A DNA stretch of 64,000 nt from Agreia sp. PsM10 (lineage in GTDB: Bacteria; Actinomycetota; Actinomycetes; Actinomycetales; Microbacteriaceae). Made by a program: the position numbers and the translations under genes. Shown here in pieces: positions 26,108 to 36,254 of this stretch. The notes beneath the pieces are model-generated. The model made no database searches. It saw only the letters and a program-made list of their open reading frames with translations, and had not been told where the DNA came from. The DNA lies in contig NZ_JARUXC010000001.1 of the NCBI RefSeq assembly GCF_030433855.1, positions 186,001 through 250,000 of the forward strand, read 5' to 3'. Every line of letters begins with the position of its first letter. Within the stretch, counting starts at the first letter, position 1.

Positions 26108-26932
26108 GTGAGTGATGCGCCGATCGGAGTCTTCGATTCCGGTGTCGGCGGCTTGTCCGTGGCCCGATCCATCCGCGATCAGTTGCCCAGGGAGTCCATC
26201 ACCTACATCGGAGACACCGCCCGATCGCCCTACGGCCCGCGTCCCCTCGCCGAGGTGAGGGAGTTCGCGCTCGAGGCCCTCGACACCCTGGTCGACCAGG
26301 GCGTCAAGATGCTCGTCATCGCCTGCAACACGGCATCGGCCGCCATGCTGCGCGACGCCAGAGAGCGGTACTCCGTTCCCGTCGTCGAGGTCATCCAGCC
26401 CGCCGTCCGTGCGGCGGTGTCATCGACGAAGAACCTCAGGGTCGGCGTGATCGGCACCGAGGGCACGATCCGCTCGAGGGCGTACAACGACGCGTTCGCC
26501 GCCGCTCCACACCTCGAGCTGTTCACCCAGGCCTGCCCCCGCTTCGTGGAGTTCGTGGAGTCTGGAGACACGACGAGCCGTGAGCTCTTCGCCGTCGCCG
26601 AGCAGTATCTCGCTCCACTTCGCGAGCATGACATCGACACCCTGGTGCTCGGGTGCACCCACTATCCCTTCCTCAAGGGCGCCATCTCCTACGTCATGGG
26701 CGACGGCGTCCGACTGGTCTCCAGCGACACCGAGACGGCCAACGACGTCTACCGCGAGCTCGTGAGCCGTGGCATCGAGCGCACCTCGGCCGCGCCCGCC
26801 GTGCACAGGTACGAGGCCACCGGAGACAGCGCCGACGAATTCATGCGCCTCGCCGATCTCATGCTCGGCCGACAGGTCTCGAGCGTCGAGCTGGTCGAGA
26901 CCGGCGTCATCACACTTCCCCCCGCCCGCTGA
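26108..26932 (+). CDS. murI: Glutamate racemase
   Basis: The 274-residue cytosolic enzyme makes D-glutamate for peptidoglycan. Both catalytic cysteines are present in their motifs: [12 protein letters not shown] and [13 protein letters not shown]. The N-terminus [17 protein letters not shown] and [11 protein letters not shown] are diagnostic. It starts with GTG. rph follows after 17 bp with its own GGAGA site, and rdgB follows rph. This murI-rph-rdgB order is common in actinobacteria. Confidence 0.96.
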   Translation: MSDAPIGVFDSGVGGLSVARSIRDQLPRESITYIGDTARSPYGPRPLAEVREFALEALDTLVDQGVKMLVIACNTASAAMLRDARERYSVPVVEVIQPAVRAAVSSTKNLRVGVIGTEGTIRSRAYNDAFAAAPHLELFTQACPRFVEFVESGDTTSRELFAVAEQYLAPLREHDIDTLVLGCTHYPFLKGAISYVMGDGVRLVSSDTETANDVYRELVSRGIERTSAAPAVHRYEATGDSADEFMRLADLMLGRQVSSVELVETGVITLPPAR

Positions 26933-26949
26933 TCCACCAGGAGACCCCC

Positions 26950-27690
26950 ATGTCGAACGACACCCGCAAAGACGGCCGCACCGCGCAGCAGTTGCGCCCC
27001 ATCACGATCGAGCGCGGATGGAGCGACCAGGCCGAGGGCTCGGCCCTGATCTCCTTCGGAAAGACCCGGGTGCTCTGCACCGCCTCATTCACCAACGGCG
27101 TTCCCCGCTGGAAGCAGGGCAAAGGCCAGGGCTGGGTCACGGCCGAGTACTCGATGCTTCCCCGCTCCACGAACGACCGCATGGACCGCGAGGCCGTCAA
27201 GGGCAAGATCGGCGGACGCACCCACGAGATCTCCCGGCTGATCGGCCGCAGCCTGCGCGCGGTCGTCGACATGAAGGCGCTGGGCGAGAACACGATCGTG
27301 ATCGACTGCGACGTGCTGCAGGCAGACGGCGGCACGCGCACGGCGGCAATCACCGGCGCGTACGTCGCCCTGGCCGACGCCATCGAGTGGGCGCGCACGA
27401 AGAAGTTCATCGGCCAGAAGTCGCAGCCCCTCATCGACAGCCTGTCGGCGGTCTCGGTGGGCATCATCGACGGCGCCCCCATGCTCGACCTCGCCTACGT
27501 CGAAGACGTGCGCGCCGAGACCGACATGAACGTGGTCGTCACCGGTCGCGGCCTGTTCGTCGAGGTTCAGGGCACGGCAGAGGGCGCTCCATTCGACCGC
27601 TCCGAGCTCGACGCCCTGCTCGACCTCGCTCTCGCGGGCACCGCAGAGCTGGCCCAGATCCAGGCGACGGTCCTCGGGTCGGGCGAATGA
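26950..27690 (+). CDS. rph: Ribonuclease PH
   Basis: The 246-residue phosphorolytic 3'-5' exoribonuclease trims tRNA 3' ends. Signatures are [86 protein letters not shown] and the phosphate-site and C-terminal [11 protein letters not shown]. It is the second gene of the murI-rph-rdgB cluster. Its stop overlaps the rdgB start as ATGA. Confidence 0.96.
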   Translation: MSNDTRKDGRTAQQLRPITIERGWSDQAEGSALISFGKTRVLCTASFTNGVPRWKQGKGQGWVTAEYSMLPRSTNDRMDREAVKGKIGGRTHEISRLIGRSLRAVVDMKALGENTIVIDCDVLQADGGTRTAAITGAYVALADAIEWARTKKFIGQKSQPLIDSLSAVSVGIIDGAPMLDLAYVEDVRAETDMNVVVTGRGLFVEVQGTAEGAPFDRSELDALLDLALAGTAELAQIQATVLGSGE

Positions 27691-28301
27691 GCATCCGGGT
27701 CGTTCTGGCGACGCACAACGCGCACAAGGTCGAGGAGTTCCAGAAGATCCTGGCGGCCGAGATCCCCGAACTCGAGATCGTGGCCTACGACGGACCAGAG
27801 CCCGTGGAAGACGGTGTGTCGTTCGCCGACAACGCCCTGCTCAAGGCGCGTGCCGCTGCGGCCCACACGGGTCTGCCTGCCCTCGCCGACGACTCGGGCG
27901 TATGCGTCGACGTGCTGGGCGGCGCTCCCGGTATCTTCTCCGCACGCTGGGCCGGCCACGGCCGAGGCGCCAAGGCCAACCTCGACCTGCTGCTCGACCA
28001 GCTCGCCGACATCCGTGATCCGCACCGCACAGGCTGGTACGCCTGCACCATAGCCGTGGTCGTGCCCGAGCAGTCGGGTCGGCCGGCGAGCGAGCATCTC
28101 GCGGTGGGCGAATGGCGGGGCAGAATTCTGGATGCGCCGCGCGGCGAGAACGGGTTCGGTTACGACCCCGTGTTCATGCCCGAGGGGTCGGAGGTCTCGG
28201 CAGCAGAGCTGACGGCCGAGCAGAAGAACGCCGACAGCCACAGGAGCCGGGCGTTCCGCGAGCTGGTACCCGTGTTGAGAATGAGCGTCATTCCTAACTA
28301 G
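27687..28301 (+). CDS. rdgB: RdgB/HAM1 non-canonical purine NTP pyrophosphatase
   Basis: The 204-residue Maf/HAM1-fold enzyme hydrolyses dITP, ITP and XTP to the monophosphate, cleansing the nucleotide pool. It starts [19 protein letters not shown] (substrate-binding THNxxK), then [33 protein letters not shown] with the catalytic Asp, SARWAGH, and [16 protein letters not shown] near the C-terminus. The 4-bp ATGA overlap couples it to rph. Confidence 0.95.
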   Translation: MSIRVVLATHNAHKVEEFQKILAAEIPELEIVAYDGPEPVEDGVSFADNALLKARAAAAHTGLPALADDSGVCVDVLGGAPGIFSARWAGHGRGAKANLDLLLDQLADIRDPHRTGWYACTIAVVVPEQSGRPASEHLAVGEWRGRILDAPRGENGFGYDPVFMPEGSEVSAAELTAEQKNADSHRSRAFRELVPVLRMSVIPN

Positions 28302-28349
28302 CGGCGGAGCTAGGCGTATCGCATCACAGGTGCCTACGCTGGAGGAACA

Positions 28350-29285
28350 ATGGCTCAGGCAGACGCACACTCGCACGGATCGCACAGCCACGCCTCGGCG
28401 ACCACGAACCGCACGCGGCTCGGCTGGGCGATCGCGATCGTCGCGACTGTGCTGCTCGTCGAGGTCGTCGGAGCCCTTGCGACGGGGTCGCTCGCTCTGC
28501 TCGCCGACGCGGGTCACATGGCATCCGATCTGATCGGACTGATCGTGGCGCTCGTGGCGACCGTCATCGCGGCGCGACCGGCCACCGAGACGCACAGCTT
28601 CGGTTTTCAGCGGGCCGAGGTCTTCGCCGCCCTGTTCAACGGGCTGCTGCTGATCGGCGTCGCCGTCTTCGTGGCCGTCGAGGGCATCTCCCGCCTGGTG
28701 TCGCCGCAGGAGGTGGACATCCCGCCCCTGCCACTGCTCGTCGTCGCGGTGATCGGCCTCGTGGCCAACTTCGGAGCATTGATGCTGCTGCGCGGGGGAG
28801 CGGCCACGTCGCTCAACATGCGCGGCGCGTATCTCGAGGTGTTCGGAGATCTGCTCGGATCGGTCACGGTCATCGTGGCGTCGATCGTGATCCTGACGAC
28901 GGGCTTCGCCCCGGCCGACGCCATCGCGTCTCTCGTGATCGCGGCCATGATCATTCCGCGAGCCGTCTCGCTGCTGCGCGACGTCATCCGGGTTCTGCTG
29001 CAGCAGACTCCGGTCGACACCGACGTGGCGCAGATCCGCAGCCATATTCTCGAGGCCGAGGGCGTCGTCGACGTGCACGACGTTCACGTCTGGGCGGTGA
29101 CCACCGGCAAGAATATCTTCTCGGCTCACGTCGTGGTCGACCAGCAGGTCTTCGAGGCGGGAGAGTCGGGTCGCCTGCTCGACCAGCTGTCGTCGTGCCT
29201 GTCATCGCATTTCGACGTCGACCACTCGACGTTCCAGCTGGAGCCGGCGGAGCACGCCAGACACGAGGAGCACCTGCACCCGTAG
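28350..29285 (+). CDS. Cation diffusion facilitator family transporter (CzcD/ZitB-like)
   Basis: The 311-residue protein has six transmembrane helices. It has a His-rich N-terminus (DAHSHGSHSHAS) and C-terminus (EHARHEEHLHP). TM2 has LLADAGHMASDLIGL with the HxxxD metal site. TM5 has GAYLEVFGDLLGSV, where the usual His of HxxxD is replaced by Glu. The C-terminal cytosolic domain has VVDVHDVHVWAVTTGKNIFS. It should export Zn2+ or a similar divalent ion by proton exchange. It stands alone downstream of rdgB. Confidence 0.88.
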   Translation: MAQADAHSHGSHSHASATTNRTRLGWAIAIVATVLLVEVVGALATGSLALLADAGHMASDLIGLIVALVATVIAARPATETHSFGFQRAEVFAALFNGLLLIGVAVFVAVEGISRLVSPQEVDIPPLPLLVVAVIGLVANFGALMLLRGGAATSLNMRGAYLEVFGDLLGSVTVIVASIVILTTGFAPADAIASLVIAAMIIPRAVSLLRDVIRVLLQQTPVDTDVAQIRSHILEAEGVVDVHDVHVWAVTTGKNIFSAHVVVDQQVFEAGESGRLLDQLSSCLSSHFDVDHSTFQLEPAEHARHEEHLHP

Positions 29286-29322
29286 GCTCAGGCGTCCTCG
29301 TGCGGAGGGCTAATGCCCAAGG

Positions 29323-31095
29323 CTATTTCTGGGGCAGCGCCTGAACACCGAGGGTGCGGTACAGCTCGACCTGCTGCACCGTCTCGAGCTCTGCCGGGGC
29401 GCCGGTGAGCGGGTCGTTGCCGCCGCCGGACTTGGGGAATGCGATCACGTCGCGGATCGAGTCCGTGGCCGCCAGCAGCGACACGACGCGGTCGAAGCCC
29501 ATGGCGAATCCGCCGTGCGGCGGCGCACCGAACGCGAACGCCTGCAGCAGGAAGCCGAACTTCTCCTGCGCCTCCTCCTGGCTGATGCCCATGATCTTGA
29601 AGACGCGCTCCTGCAGTTCACGGGTGTGGATTCGGATGCTTCCGCCGCCGATCTCGTTGCCGTTGCAGACGATGTCGTAGGCGTACGACAGGGCCGATTC
29701 GGGGTCGGAGTCGAAGGTGTCGATGAACTCGGGCTTGGGCGAGGTGAACGCGTGGTGCACCGCGGTCCACGCGCCGCCGCCGACGGCCACGTCACCGCTC
29801 GCGACCGCATCGCCAGCCGGCTCGAAGAGCGGGGCGTCGACCACCCAGGTGAAGGCCCAGGCGTTCGGGTCGATAAGGCCCTGGCGTGCCGCGATCTCGC
29901 CGCGGAGCGCGCCGAGAAGGGCGCGGGACGCCTTCACTGCGCCCGCAGCGAAGAAGATGCAGTCACCCGGCTGAGCCCCGGCGTGTGCGACGAGTCCGGC
30001 GCGCTCCTCTTCTGACAGGTTCTTCGCGACCGGGCCGCGAAGCTCTCCGTCTTCGCCCACGAGAACGTAGGCGAGGCCCTTGGCGCCGCGCTGCTTCGCC
30101 CATTCCTGCCACGCGTCGAGGGCGCGACGGGCCTGGCCTGCACCACCGGGCATCACGACGGCACCCACGTAGGGAGCCTGGAAGATGGCGAAGTCGCTGC
30201 CGGCGAAGTAGTCGGTGAACTCGACGAGCTCGAGGCCGAATCGCAGGTCGGGCTTGTCTGAGCCGAAGCGACGCATCGCCTCGGCGTAGGTCATGCGCGG
30301 CAGCGGGGTGGGAAGCTCGACGTCGATCGTGCGCCACATGGCCCGCAGCACCTTCTCGGCGAGAGCGATGACCTCGTCTTGATCGACGAAGCTCATCTCC
30401 ACGTCGAGCTGGGTGAACTCGGGCTGCCGGTCGGCTCTGAAGTCTTCATCGCGGTAGCAGCGGGCGATCTGGAAGTACTTCTCGAATCCGCCGACCATGA
30501 GCAGCTGCTTGAACAGCTGCGGGCTCTGCGGGAGCGCGTAGAAGGTGCCCGGCTTCAGACGTGCCGGCACAAGGAAGTCCCGGGCGCCCTCCGGCGTCGA
30601 GTGGGTGAGCGTGGGCGTCTCGACCTCGACGAAGTCCTCATCGACGAGCACGGAGCGCACGGCCGCCGAGACCTTGGAGCGGAGCTTGAGGGGGTACGCG
30701 GCGTCCTCACGACGAAGGTCGAGGTACCGGTAGGCCAGGCGCGTCTCCTCGCCCGGTTCGTCGTCGAGCTGGAAGGGGAGCACGTCGCTGGCGGCGAGCA
30801 CCTCGAGGCTCGTGGCCTGAATCTCCACCTCGCCGGATGCGATGGCCGAGTTGACGTTGCCGGCCGGACGTTCGCGAACGATCCCCTTCACGGTGACGAC
30901 GGACTCGACGCGCAGGCTCTCCGCCGTGGCCACGAGCTCGTCGCGGAAGGTGACCTGGGCGATTCCGGAGGAGTCGCGCAGATCGATGAAGGCGACGCCG
31001 CCGTGGTCGCGGATGCGGGCGACCCAGCCGGAGAGCATGACGTCGAGTCCCACGTCCTGGCGGGTGAGCGAGGACGCGTAGTTGGTTCTGTACAT
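29323..31095 (-). CDS. aspS: Aspartate-tRNA ligase
   Basis: The 590-residue class IIb synthetase is the bacterial type with a GAD insertion. An N-terminal OB-fold ([20 protein letters not shown]) comes first. Motif 2 is [20 protein letters not shown], preceded by [20 protein letters not shown]. Motif 3 is [20 protein letters not shown]. It ends [15 protein letters not shown] and [12 protein letters not shown]. It is followed on the same strand by the DedA gene region and stands alone as a transcript. Confidence 0.96.
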   Translation of the reverse strand: MYRTNYASSLTRQDVGLDVMLSGWVARIRDHGGVAFIDLRDSSGIAQVTFRDELVATAESLRVESVVTVKGIVRERPAGNVNSAIASGEVEIQATSLEVLAASDVLPFQLDDEPGEETRLAYRYLDLRREDAAYPLKLRSKVSAAVRSVLVDEDFVEVETPTLTHSTPEGARDFLVPARLKPGTFYALPQSPQLFKQLLMVGGFEKYFQIARCYRDEDFRADRQPEFTQLDVEMSFVDQDEVIALAEKVLRAMWRTIDVELPTPLPRMTYAEAMRRFGSDKPDLRFGLELVEFTDYFAGSDFAIFQAPYVGAVVMPGGAGQARRALDAWQEWAKQRGAKGLAYVLVGEDGELRGPVAKNLSEEERAGLVAHAGAQPGDCIFFAAGAVKASRALLGALRGEIAARQGLIDPNAWAFTWVVDAPLFEPAGDAVASGDVAVGGGAWTAVHHAFTSPKPEFIDTFDSDPESALSYAYDIVCNGNEIGGGSIRIHTRELQERVFKIMGISQEEAQEKFGFLLQAFAFGAPPHGGFAMGFDRVVSLLAATDSIRDVIAFPKSGGGNDPLTGAPAELETVQQVELYRTLGVQALPQK

Positions 31096-31113
31096 AGGGT
31101 GGTGTGGTGCTTT

Positions 31114-31836
31114 CTAGGCCTCGGGCTTGTGGTCGAAGACGTCGGGATCGAGCGCCAGGTCTGCGTGGGGCTGGGCGGCCTCTGCAGCGTTGGCCTTTCG
31201 AGCCTTCATCGTCGACTGCACGTAGTGCCAGATCGTGGGGATGAGCGTCGCCGCGACTGCGGCGAGCAGGATGATGTCGATGTAGCTGGTGACGAAGTCC
31301 CTGACCGGGGGGATGTTGCCGATCAGGTAGCCGGCGAACGTGACGCCGGCACCCCAGACGAGTGCGCCGATGAGGTTGTAGAGCGAGTACTTGCGGTAGT
31401 TCATGTGCCCGATGCCGGCCGCGATCGGGGCGAAGGTGCGAACGATGGGAACGAAGCGGGCGAGGATGACCGCGAATGCGCCGTACTTCGTGAAGAACGC
31501 GTTCGTTCTCTCGACGTTCTTGATGCTGAACAGGCCGGATTCTTTGCGTTCGAAGATCTTGGGCCCGAATTTGTGGCCGATGAGGTAGCCGACCTCACCG
31601 CCGGCGAACGCCGCGAAGCCGATGGCCAGACACACCCACCAGATGTCGACGCCGATGCCCGGGCTGAAGGCGAGAACGCCGGTGATGATCAGCAGGGTGT
31701 CGCCGGGGAAGAGGAAGCCGATCAGAAGGCCCGTCTCGGCGAAGATGATCAGGCACACGCCGATGAGGGCGAACGGCCCGAAGCTCTGGATGAGCGTCTC
31801 CGGGTCGAGCCAGGGGATGAGTGCAGCGTGTGTCAA
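31114..31836 (-). CDS. DedA family membrane protein
   Basis: The 240-residue integral membrane protein has the DedA/SNARE-associated core: IIFAETGLLIGFLFPGDTLL, an AGGEVGYLIGHKFG loop, and FARFVPIVRTFAPIAAGI with the conserved re-entrant F/GRFxPxxR motif. A basic cytosolic tail follows. DedA proteins act in membrane homeostasis and lipid-carrier recycling. The start is TTG 31836, supported by GGAG 7 bp upstream. Its promoter would lie near the tRNA-Leu gene. Confidence 0.9.
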   Translation of the reverse strand: MTHAALIPWLDPETLIQSFGPFALIGVCLIIFAETGLLIGFLFPGDTLLIITGVLAFSPGIGVDIWWVCLAIGFAAFAGGEVGYLIGHKFGPKIFERKESGLFSIKNVERTNAFFTKYGAFAVILARFVPIVRTFAPIAAGIGHMNYRKYSLYNLIGALVWGAGVTFAGYLIGNIPPVRDFVTSYIDIILLAAVAATLIPTIWHYVQSTMKARKANAAEAAQPHADLALDPDVFDHKPEA

Positions 31837-31939
31837 GTGGAGGCTCCAGTCGTCGGCGGGTCAGGTCTAGGCCGGTCGGCGGCGGACAAGGGGTATGTGT
31901 GCATCAAGAGTACCCCCGCAGCACACGCAGATCATGGAG

Positions 31940-32021
31940 TACGGGAGAAGGGACTTGAACCCTCACGCTCGAAAGCACAGGAACCTAAATCCTGCGTGTC
32001 TACCAATTCCACCACTCCCGC
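31940..32021 (-). tRNA. tRNA-Leu (anticodon UAG)
   Basis: The 82-nt minus-strand gene has acceptor stem GCGGGAG/CTCCCGT (G1-U72 wobble) and discriminator A. Other parts are a D-loop (GGAATTGGTAGAC), anticodon stem CAGGA/TCCTG with loop TTTAGGT (anticodon TAG), a class II variable arm (GTGCTTTCGAGCGT) and T-arm GAGGGTTCAAGTCCCTT. It reads CUA. CCA is not encoded. A TACACT box 11 bp upstream (32033-32038) is a good -10. Confidence 0.95.
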
Positions 32022-32054
32022 AGAACAGAAACAGTGTACCGGCGACGAGCTCGA

Positions 32055-32723
32055 TCACGCTCTCCCGGGCACGAGCAGGCCGGACTCGTAGGCGATGATC
32101 ACGAGCTGCGCCCGGTCGTGCGCGCCGAGCTTGCTCATCATGCGGTTCACGTGCGTCTTCGCGGTCTGAGGGGAGATCACGAGACCCGCCGCGATCTCGC
32201 CGTTGGAGAGGCCGCTGCCCACGAGGAGAAGGATCTGCCGCTCGCGTTCGGTCAGCAGGGCGAGCTCGTCGGGCACGGGCCGTGCCGCAGGCTCGGAGGG
32301 AGACAGGTACCGGTCGATCAGGGCGCGCGTGGCCTTGGGCGAGAGCAGCGCCTCGCCGTCGTGCACGGTGCGGATCGCCGACATCAGCGCGTCGGCCTCC
32401 GTGCCCTTGCCGAGGAATCCGCTCGCACCGGCCTGAAGCGCACGCAGCACGTACTCGTCGTCCTCGAAGGTGGTGAGGATCACGATGCGGGTGCCGGCGA
32501 GCAGGGGGTCGGCGCAGATCGCCTCGGTCGCCTGCAGCCCGTCCATCACGGGCATCCGGATGTCCATGAGCACGATGTCGGGGCGGGTCGCGCGAACGAC
32601 ATCCACGGCCTCACGACCATTCGACGCCTCTCCCACGACCGTGAAGCCCTCTTCGTGGGAGACGAGTTCGCTGACGGCGGTGCGGATCAGGGCCTGGTCG
32701 TCGGCGAGTACGACGGAGATCAT
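32055..32723 (-). CDS. Two-component response regulator, NarL/LuxR family
   Basis: The 222-residue protein has a receiver domain with acidic pocket VVLADD, phosphorylated Asp in IVLMDIRMPVMDG, and the Thr and Lys positions in VILTTFEDDEY and FLGKGTE. The C-terminal LuxR-type HTH is LTERERQILLLVGSGLSNGE ... ISPQTAKTHVNRMMSKLGAH. The ATG overlaps the kinase stop (ATGA), so it is co-translated with the kinase. The likely target is the divergent ABC operon at 34192. Confidence 0.93.
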   Translation of the reverse strand: MISVVLADDQALIRTAVSELVSHEEGFTVVGEASNGREAVDVVRATRPDIVLMDIRMPVMDGLQATEAICADPLLAGTRIVILTTFEDDEYVLRALQAGASGFLGKGTEADALMSAIRTVHDGEALLSPKATRALIDRYLSPSEPAARPVPDELALLTERERQILLLVGSGLSNGEIAAGLVISPQTAKTHVNRMMSKLGAHDRAQLVIIAYESGLLVPGRA

Positions 32724-34003
32724 GCGCGGCCCTTCGGGTCGGTGGTGGAGTGCGCGCTGCCGCGCAGGCCCTGGTCGGAGTCGTCGAAGGGAAGGTGCAC
32801 GACGAAGCGGTGCACGGGCCCCGGGCCGAACGACGTCTCGAGGCTTCCGCCCACAGACGACACGCGCTCGCGCACGCCCACGAGCCCGTGACCGCTCTCC
32901 ACGACGATCCTGTCGTCGCGTCGGGGTCGCGTCACGTTCGTGACCGTGATGCCCAGACCGTCGGTGCCGTAGTCGAGCTGAACGAGGGCGGTGCCGTCGC
33001 CGCCGTGCTTGTGCGCGTTCGTCAGGCCCTCCTGCAGAACGCGGTGGGCCACGATGTCGCGCAGGGAGTCGAGCTCGACCGGGGTGCCGACCGTCCTCTG
33101 CTCCACAGTGAGACCGGCCTTCGAGAACTCGTCGATCAGCTGGGGGAGATGGGAGAGGCCGGGCGTGGGCGCGAGCGTCGCCGAGTGCGCGTTGTCGGCC
33201 GATCGGAGCACGGTGAGCAGGCTGCCGATCTCGCCGAGCACGGTGCGAGCCGCCTCACGCACGGTGGTGAGGGAGCGTTCGGCGTCATCCGGTCGCGTGC
33301 GCAGCGCCTGCGAGGCCGACGCGGCGTGCAGGTTGATCACGGCGATCTGATGGGCCATCACGTCGTGCAGGTCGCGGGCGATGGCGAGCCGCTCCTCGGT
33401 CACCCGCCTCTCGGCCTCGGACTCGCGGGTCTCCTCGGCTCGCCGAGCACGCTCGGTGATGGCCTGGATGAACGCGCGGCCGTTGTACTGCGCCACGCCG
33501 CCCGTGGCGGCAAGCCCGACGAGGGCGACGAGCAGCACGAGCGATTCGATGCCGCGCGACTCGGGCGGAGGGGCGAGCAGCAGCACGCTGCCGATCGCCA
33601 CGAGCGCGGCACCGGCCACGATGAGGGCCGGGGTGCGTCCCTGGCGGGATCCGACGCCGAAGACGGTGATCATCACCGTGAGGATCGAGGCGACGACCGG
33701 ACCGGGGCCGACCAGTTCCAGGCTCGACAGCAGCACCGCCGCGCACGCCGCTGCGATCGCGACCGCCGCCGTGCTGCGCGGATACCGCGTGCGCAGTACG
33801 AGGGCGGCGACCAGAACGATCGCCACCACGGCGGAGGTCACCAGCACCTGGGTGGTGGAACCGGCGAGCGGCGTTGCGCTGTGGGATGCGACGACGACGG
33901 GAATGCAGACGACGATGATCGCCAGGGCCGAGGGTATCCAGCGCAGCCGCGGGGGCAGGGGAGACTCGAAGGGCACGGGGAACGCTCGAGAACCGGATCT
34001 CAC
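32720..34003 (-). CDS. Sensor histidine kinase (HisKA_3/DesK-NarX-like)
   Basis: The 427-residue kinase has about five or six N-terminal hydrophobic helices (LAIIVVCIPVVVAS, VLVTSAVVAIVLVAALVL, AAVAIAAACAAVLLSSLELV and others) without a large extracellular domain. The dimerisation and phosphoacceptor region ERLAIARDLHDVMAHQIAVI carries the catalytic His. The ATPase has HRVLQEGLTNAHKHG (N box) and ESGHGLVGVRERV (G box). GTG 34003 is chosen because GGAGG sits 7 bp upstream. The few-TM, no-sensor layout recalls kinases that sense through a partner ABC transporter. Confidence 0.9.
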   Translation of the reverse strand: MRSGSRAFPVPFESPLPPRLRWIPSALAIIVVCIPVVVASHSATPLAGSTTQVLVTSAVVAIVLVAALVLRTRYPRSTAAVAIAAACAAVLLSSLELVGPGPVVASILTVMITVFGVGSRQGRTPALIVAGAALVAIGSVLLLAPPPESRGIESLVLLVALVGLAATGGVAQYNGRAFIQAITERARRAEETRESEAERRVTEERLAIARDLHDVMAHQIAVINLHAASASQALRTRPDDAERSLTTVREAARTVLGEIGSLLTVLRSADNAHSATLAPTPGLSHLPQLIDEFSKAGLTVEQRTVGTPVELDSLRDIVAHRVLQEGLTNAHKHGGDGTALVQLDYGTDGLGITVTNVTRPRRDDRIVVESGHGLVGVRERVSSVGGSLETSFGPGPVHRFVVHLPFDDSDQGLRGSAHSTTDPKGRA

Positions 34004-34191
34004 GGGCGCACCTCCTTCTCTGCTTCCTTGCGTCTGCTCGTTGTCGTCCAGTCTCGCAGCACGCCCGTGCCCGACGCGTCCCACGTTCGTGGTAGCCGAA
34101 GATGCCGTGCCGGGGTGACGACCGGCATCCGGTTCGCGGCCAGTCTGGAGTGATCGTGCACATCGCACGAGCAGACAGCACAGGAGCGATC

Positions 34192-34887
34192 ATGCCGGTT
34201 CCGGTTCTCGCGGCGCGAGACGTCAAGAAGTCCTACGGTCGAGGCGCGGCCCGCTTCGACGCCCTGAAAGGGGTGTCGCTCGACATCGAGGAGGGCGAGT
34301 CCATCTCGATCGTCGGCAAGAGCGGATCGGGCAAGTCGACGCTCATGCACCTGCTCGCGCTGCTCGACAAGCCGTCGACCGGAGCTGTGGAACTGAGCGG
34401 TCGTGACGCGGGCGCCCTCGGTGGCCGAATTCTCAACCGCACGCGCAACCAGACGTTCGGCTTCGTGTTCCAGCAGTTCTTCCTCACGCCCAACACCTCG
34501 GTGCTCGATAACGTGACGCTGCCGCTACGCATCGCCGGGGTCGGCGGTTCCGAACGGCGGCGTCGCGGAATGGAGGCGCTCGAGCGCCTCGAGCTCGCCG
34601 ACAAGGCGAAGAACAAGGCCACCGACCTGTCGGGCGGCCAGAAGCAGCGCGTGGTCATCGCCCGCGCCCTGGTGAACGAGCCGCGCGTGATCTTCGCCGA
34701 CGAGCCGACAGGCAACCTCGACACGGCCACGGGCGCGGTGGTCGAAGAGATCCTCTTCGACCTCAACCGGCGCACGGGCATCACGCTGATCGTCGTGACT
34801 CACGATGAGGACCTGGCGGCGAAGACCGATCGCAGCGTGTTCATTCGCGACGGCCTCGTCGTCGACCGGAACGGAGCGAGCGCATGA
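34192..34887 (+). CDS. ABC transporter ATP-binding protein (MacB/LolD-like)
   Basis: The 231-residue ATPase has Walker A SIVGKSGSGKSTLMHLLALL, Q-loop FGFVFQQFFL, signature ATDLSGGQKQRVVIARAL, Walker [21 protein letters not shown] and H-loop LIVVTHDEDLA. The DEPTGNLD sequence and the adjacent MacB-like permease place it with MacB/LolD/BceA-type mechanotransmission systems. ATG 34192 follows AGGAG. It is divergent from the two-component genes, which probably regulate it. Confidence 0.92.
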   Translation: MPVPVLAARDVKKSYGRGAARFDALKGVSLDIEEGESISIVGKSGSGKSTLMHLLALLDKPSTGAVELSGRDAGALGGRILNRTRNQTFGFVFQQFFLTPNTSVLDNVTLPLRIAGVGGSERRRRGMEALERLELADKAKNKATDLSGGQKQRVVIARALVNEPRVIFADEPTGNLDTATGAVVEEILFDLNRRTGITLIVVTHDEDLAAKTDRSVFIRDGLVVDRNGASA

Positions 34888-36173
34888 GCGGCCTCGACCT
34901 GATCCGTTCGGCGATCAGCAACACGTTCCGCAGCAAGACCCGCACGACCCTCACCGTGCTGGCCATCTTCATCGGCGCCTTCACGCTGGCGCTGACCAGC
35001 GGGGTGGGAACGGGCATCAACCGCTACATCGACACGACGGTCTCCTCGATCGGGGCGAATGACGTGATGACGGTCACGAAGACGGTGGAGGACACGGCGT
35101 CGGGGCCGGCGAAGTACGAGCCCGACACCACCAACGTCGAGAGCGCGACCGGCAGGCCGGGGTCGACGGTCGAGGCCATCACTGCGGCGGAGCTCGACGA
35201 CATCAGGGCAGTCCCCGGTGTCGAATCGGTCGACCCTGTGCTGACGGCCCGGCCGAATTACGTGGAGTACGACGGGGGCACGCAGTACCAGGCGGCGATC
35301 GGCGGCTTCGTATCGGGCATGAGCCTCGATCTGGCCGCGGGCTCGGAGCCCTCGAGCGACAGCGACACCCTCGAGGTCGCGCTGCCCGTGTCGTACGTCG
35401 AGCCGCTGGGCTTCTCGAGCGATTCGGATGCCGTGGGCAAGACGGTGACGTTCGGCGTCACCGACCAGACGGGCGCGTCGAGCACCATCGAGGCCACGGT
35501 CACGGGCGTCGCCGAGGCCGGTCTGCTCGGATCCTCCAGCCTCACCGCGAACGACGCGCTGACCACCGCCCTCTACGACGCGCAGTCGGTGGGTCTCAGC
35601 TCGTCGAGCAAAGACAGCTACGCCTCGGTGAGCCTGCGCTTCGACCCCGCGTCGTCGGATGAGCAGGTGTCGGCGATCAAGAGCGACCTCAAGGAGCTCG
35701 GCTACGACGCCACCACTGTGGAGGACCAGATCGGTTCGTTCAAGACCATCATCGACGCGATCGTGCTGGTGCTGAACGGCTTCGCCGTGATCGCGCTGAT
35801 CGCGGCCGGCTTCGGCATCGTGAACACCCTTCTCATGAGCGTGCAGGAGCGCACCCGAGAGATCGGGCTCATGAAGGCGATGGGCATGGGCGCAGGCAGG
35901 GTGTTCGGGCTGTTCAGTCTGGAGGCGGTGTTCATCGGGTTCCTGGGAAGTGCCATCGGCGCGCTCGGTGCGATCCTCGCGGGGACGGCGCTGAACGGCG
36001 TGCTGGCGAACGGGCTGCTGTCGGCGCTGCCGGGGCTCACGCTCATCGCCTTCGATCCGACGTCGATCGCGGTCATCATCCTCGTGGTGATGGGCATCGC
36101 GTTCCTGGCCGGCACGATCCCGGCGCTGCGCGCGGCGCGGCAGGACCCGATCGAGTCTCTGCGGTACGAGTAG
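34884..36173 (+). CDS. ABC transporter permease, MacB/FtsX family
   Basis: The 429-residue protein has four transmembrane helices: one near the N-terminus (TLTVLAIFIGAFTLALTSGV), a large extracytoplasmic domain (about 50-285, MacB-PCD-like), then three C-terminal helices (FAVIALIAAGFGIVNTLLM, AVFIGFLGSAIGALGAILAG, IAVIILVVMGIAFLAGTIPA). It ends ALRAARQDPIESLRYE. Its ATG overlaps the ATPase stop (ATGA). The last 123 bp plus 81 bp downstream are duplicated at 39708, so this 3' end is the target of the adjacent island. Confidence 0.9.
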   Translation: MSGLDLIRSAISNTFRSKTRTTLTVLAIFIGAFTLALTSGVGTGINRYIDTTVSSIGANDVMTVTKTVEDTASGPAKYEPDTTNVESATGRPGSTVEAITAAELDDIRAVPGVESVDPVLTARPNYVEYDGGTQYQAAIGGFVSGMSLDLAAGSEPSSDSDTLEVALPVSYVEPLGFSSDSDAVGKTVTFGVTDQTGASSTIEATVTGVAEAGLLGSSSLTANDALTTALYDAQSVGLSSSSKDSYASVSLRFDPASSDEQVSAIKSDLKELGYDATTVEDQIGSFKTIIDAIVLVLNGFAVIALIAAGFGIVNTLLMSVQERTREIGLMKAMGMGAGRVFGLFSLEAVFIGFLGSAIGALGAILAGTALNGVLANGLLSALPGLTLIAFDPTSIAVIILVVMGIAFLAGTIPALRAARQDPIESLRYE

Positions 36174-36254
36174 TTCGCTCTGTCGTAGCTCGTTCGCCTG
36201 CCCGCCGGGGCCCTGTGGATAACTTCCACGGGGTTTCGGCGTTTCGGGGCACCA
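36051..36254 (+). repeat. Left 204-bp direct repeat flanking the first island
   Basis: This covers the last 40 codons of the permease, its stop and 81 bp beyond. It aligns without gaps to 39708-39911 with 14 mismatches (about 93% identity). The longest perfectly shared stretch is about 42 bp, from GCCGGGGCCCTGTGGATAAC to GGCGTTTC. Similarity ends at GGGCACCA, after which this copy enters island sequence. Confidence 0.9.

Noticed and set aside
31940-32021. tRNA-Leu as an attachment site for an integrated element
   Set aside because: No repeat of its 3' end and no integrase nearby; both sides are ordinary host genes.
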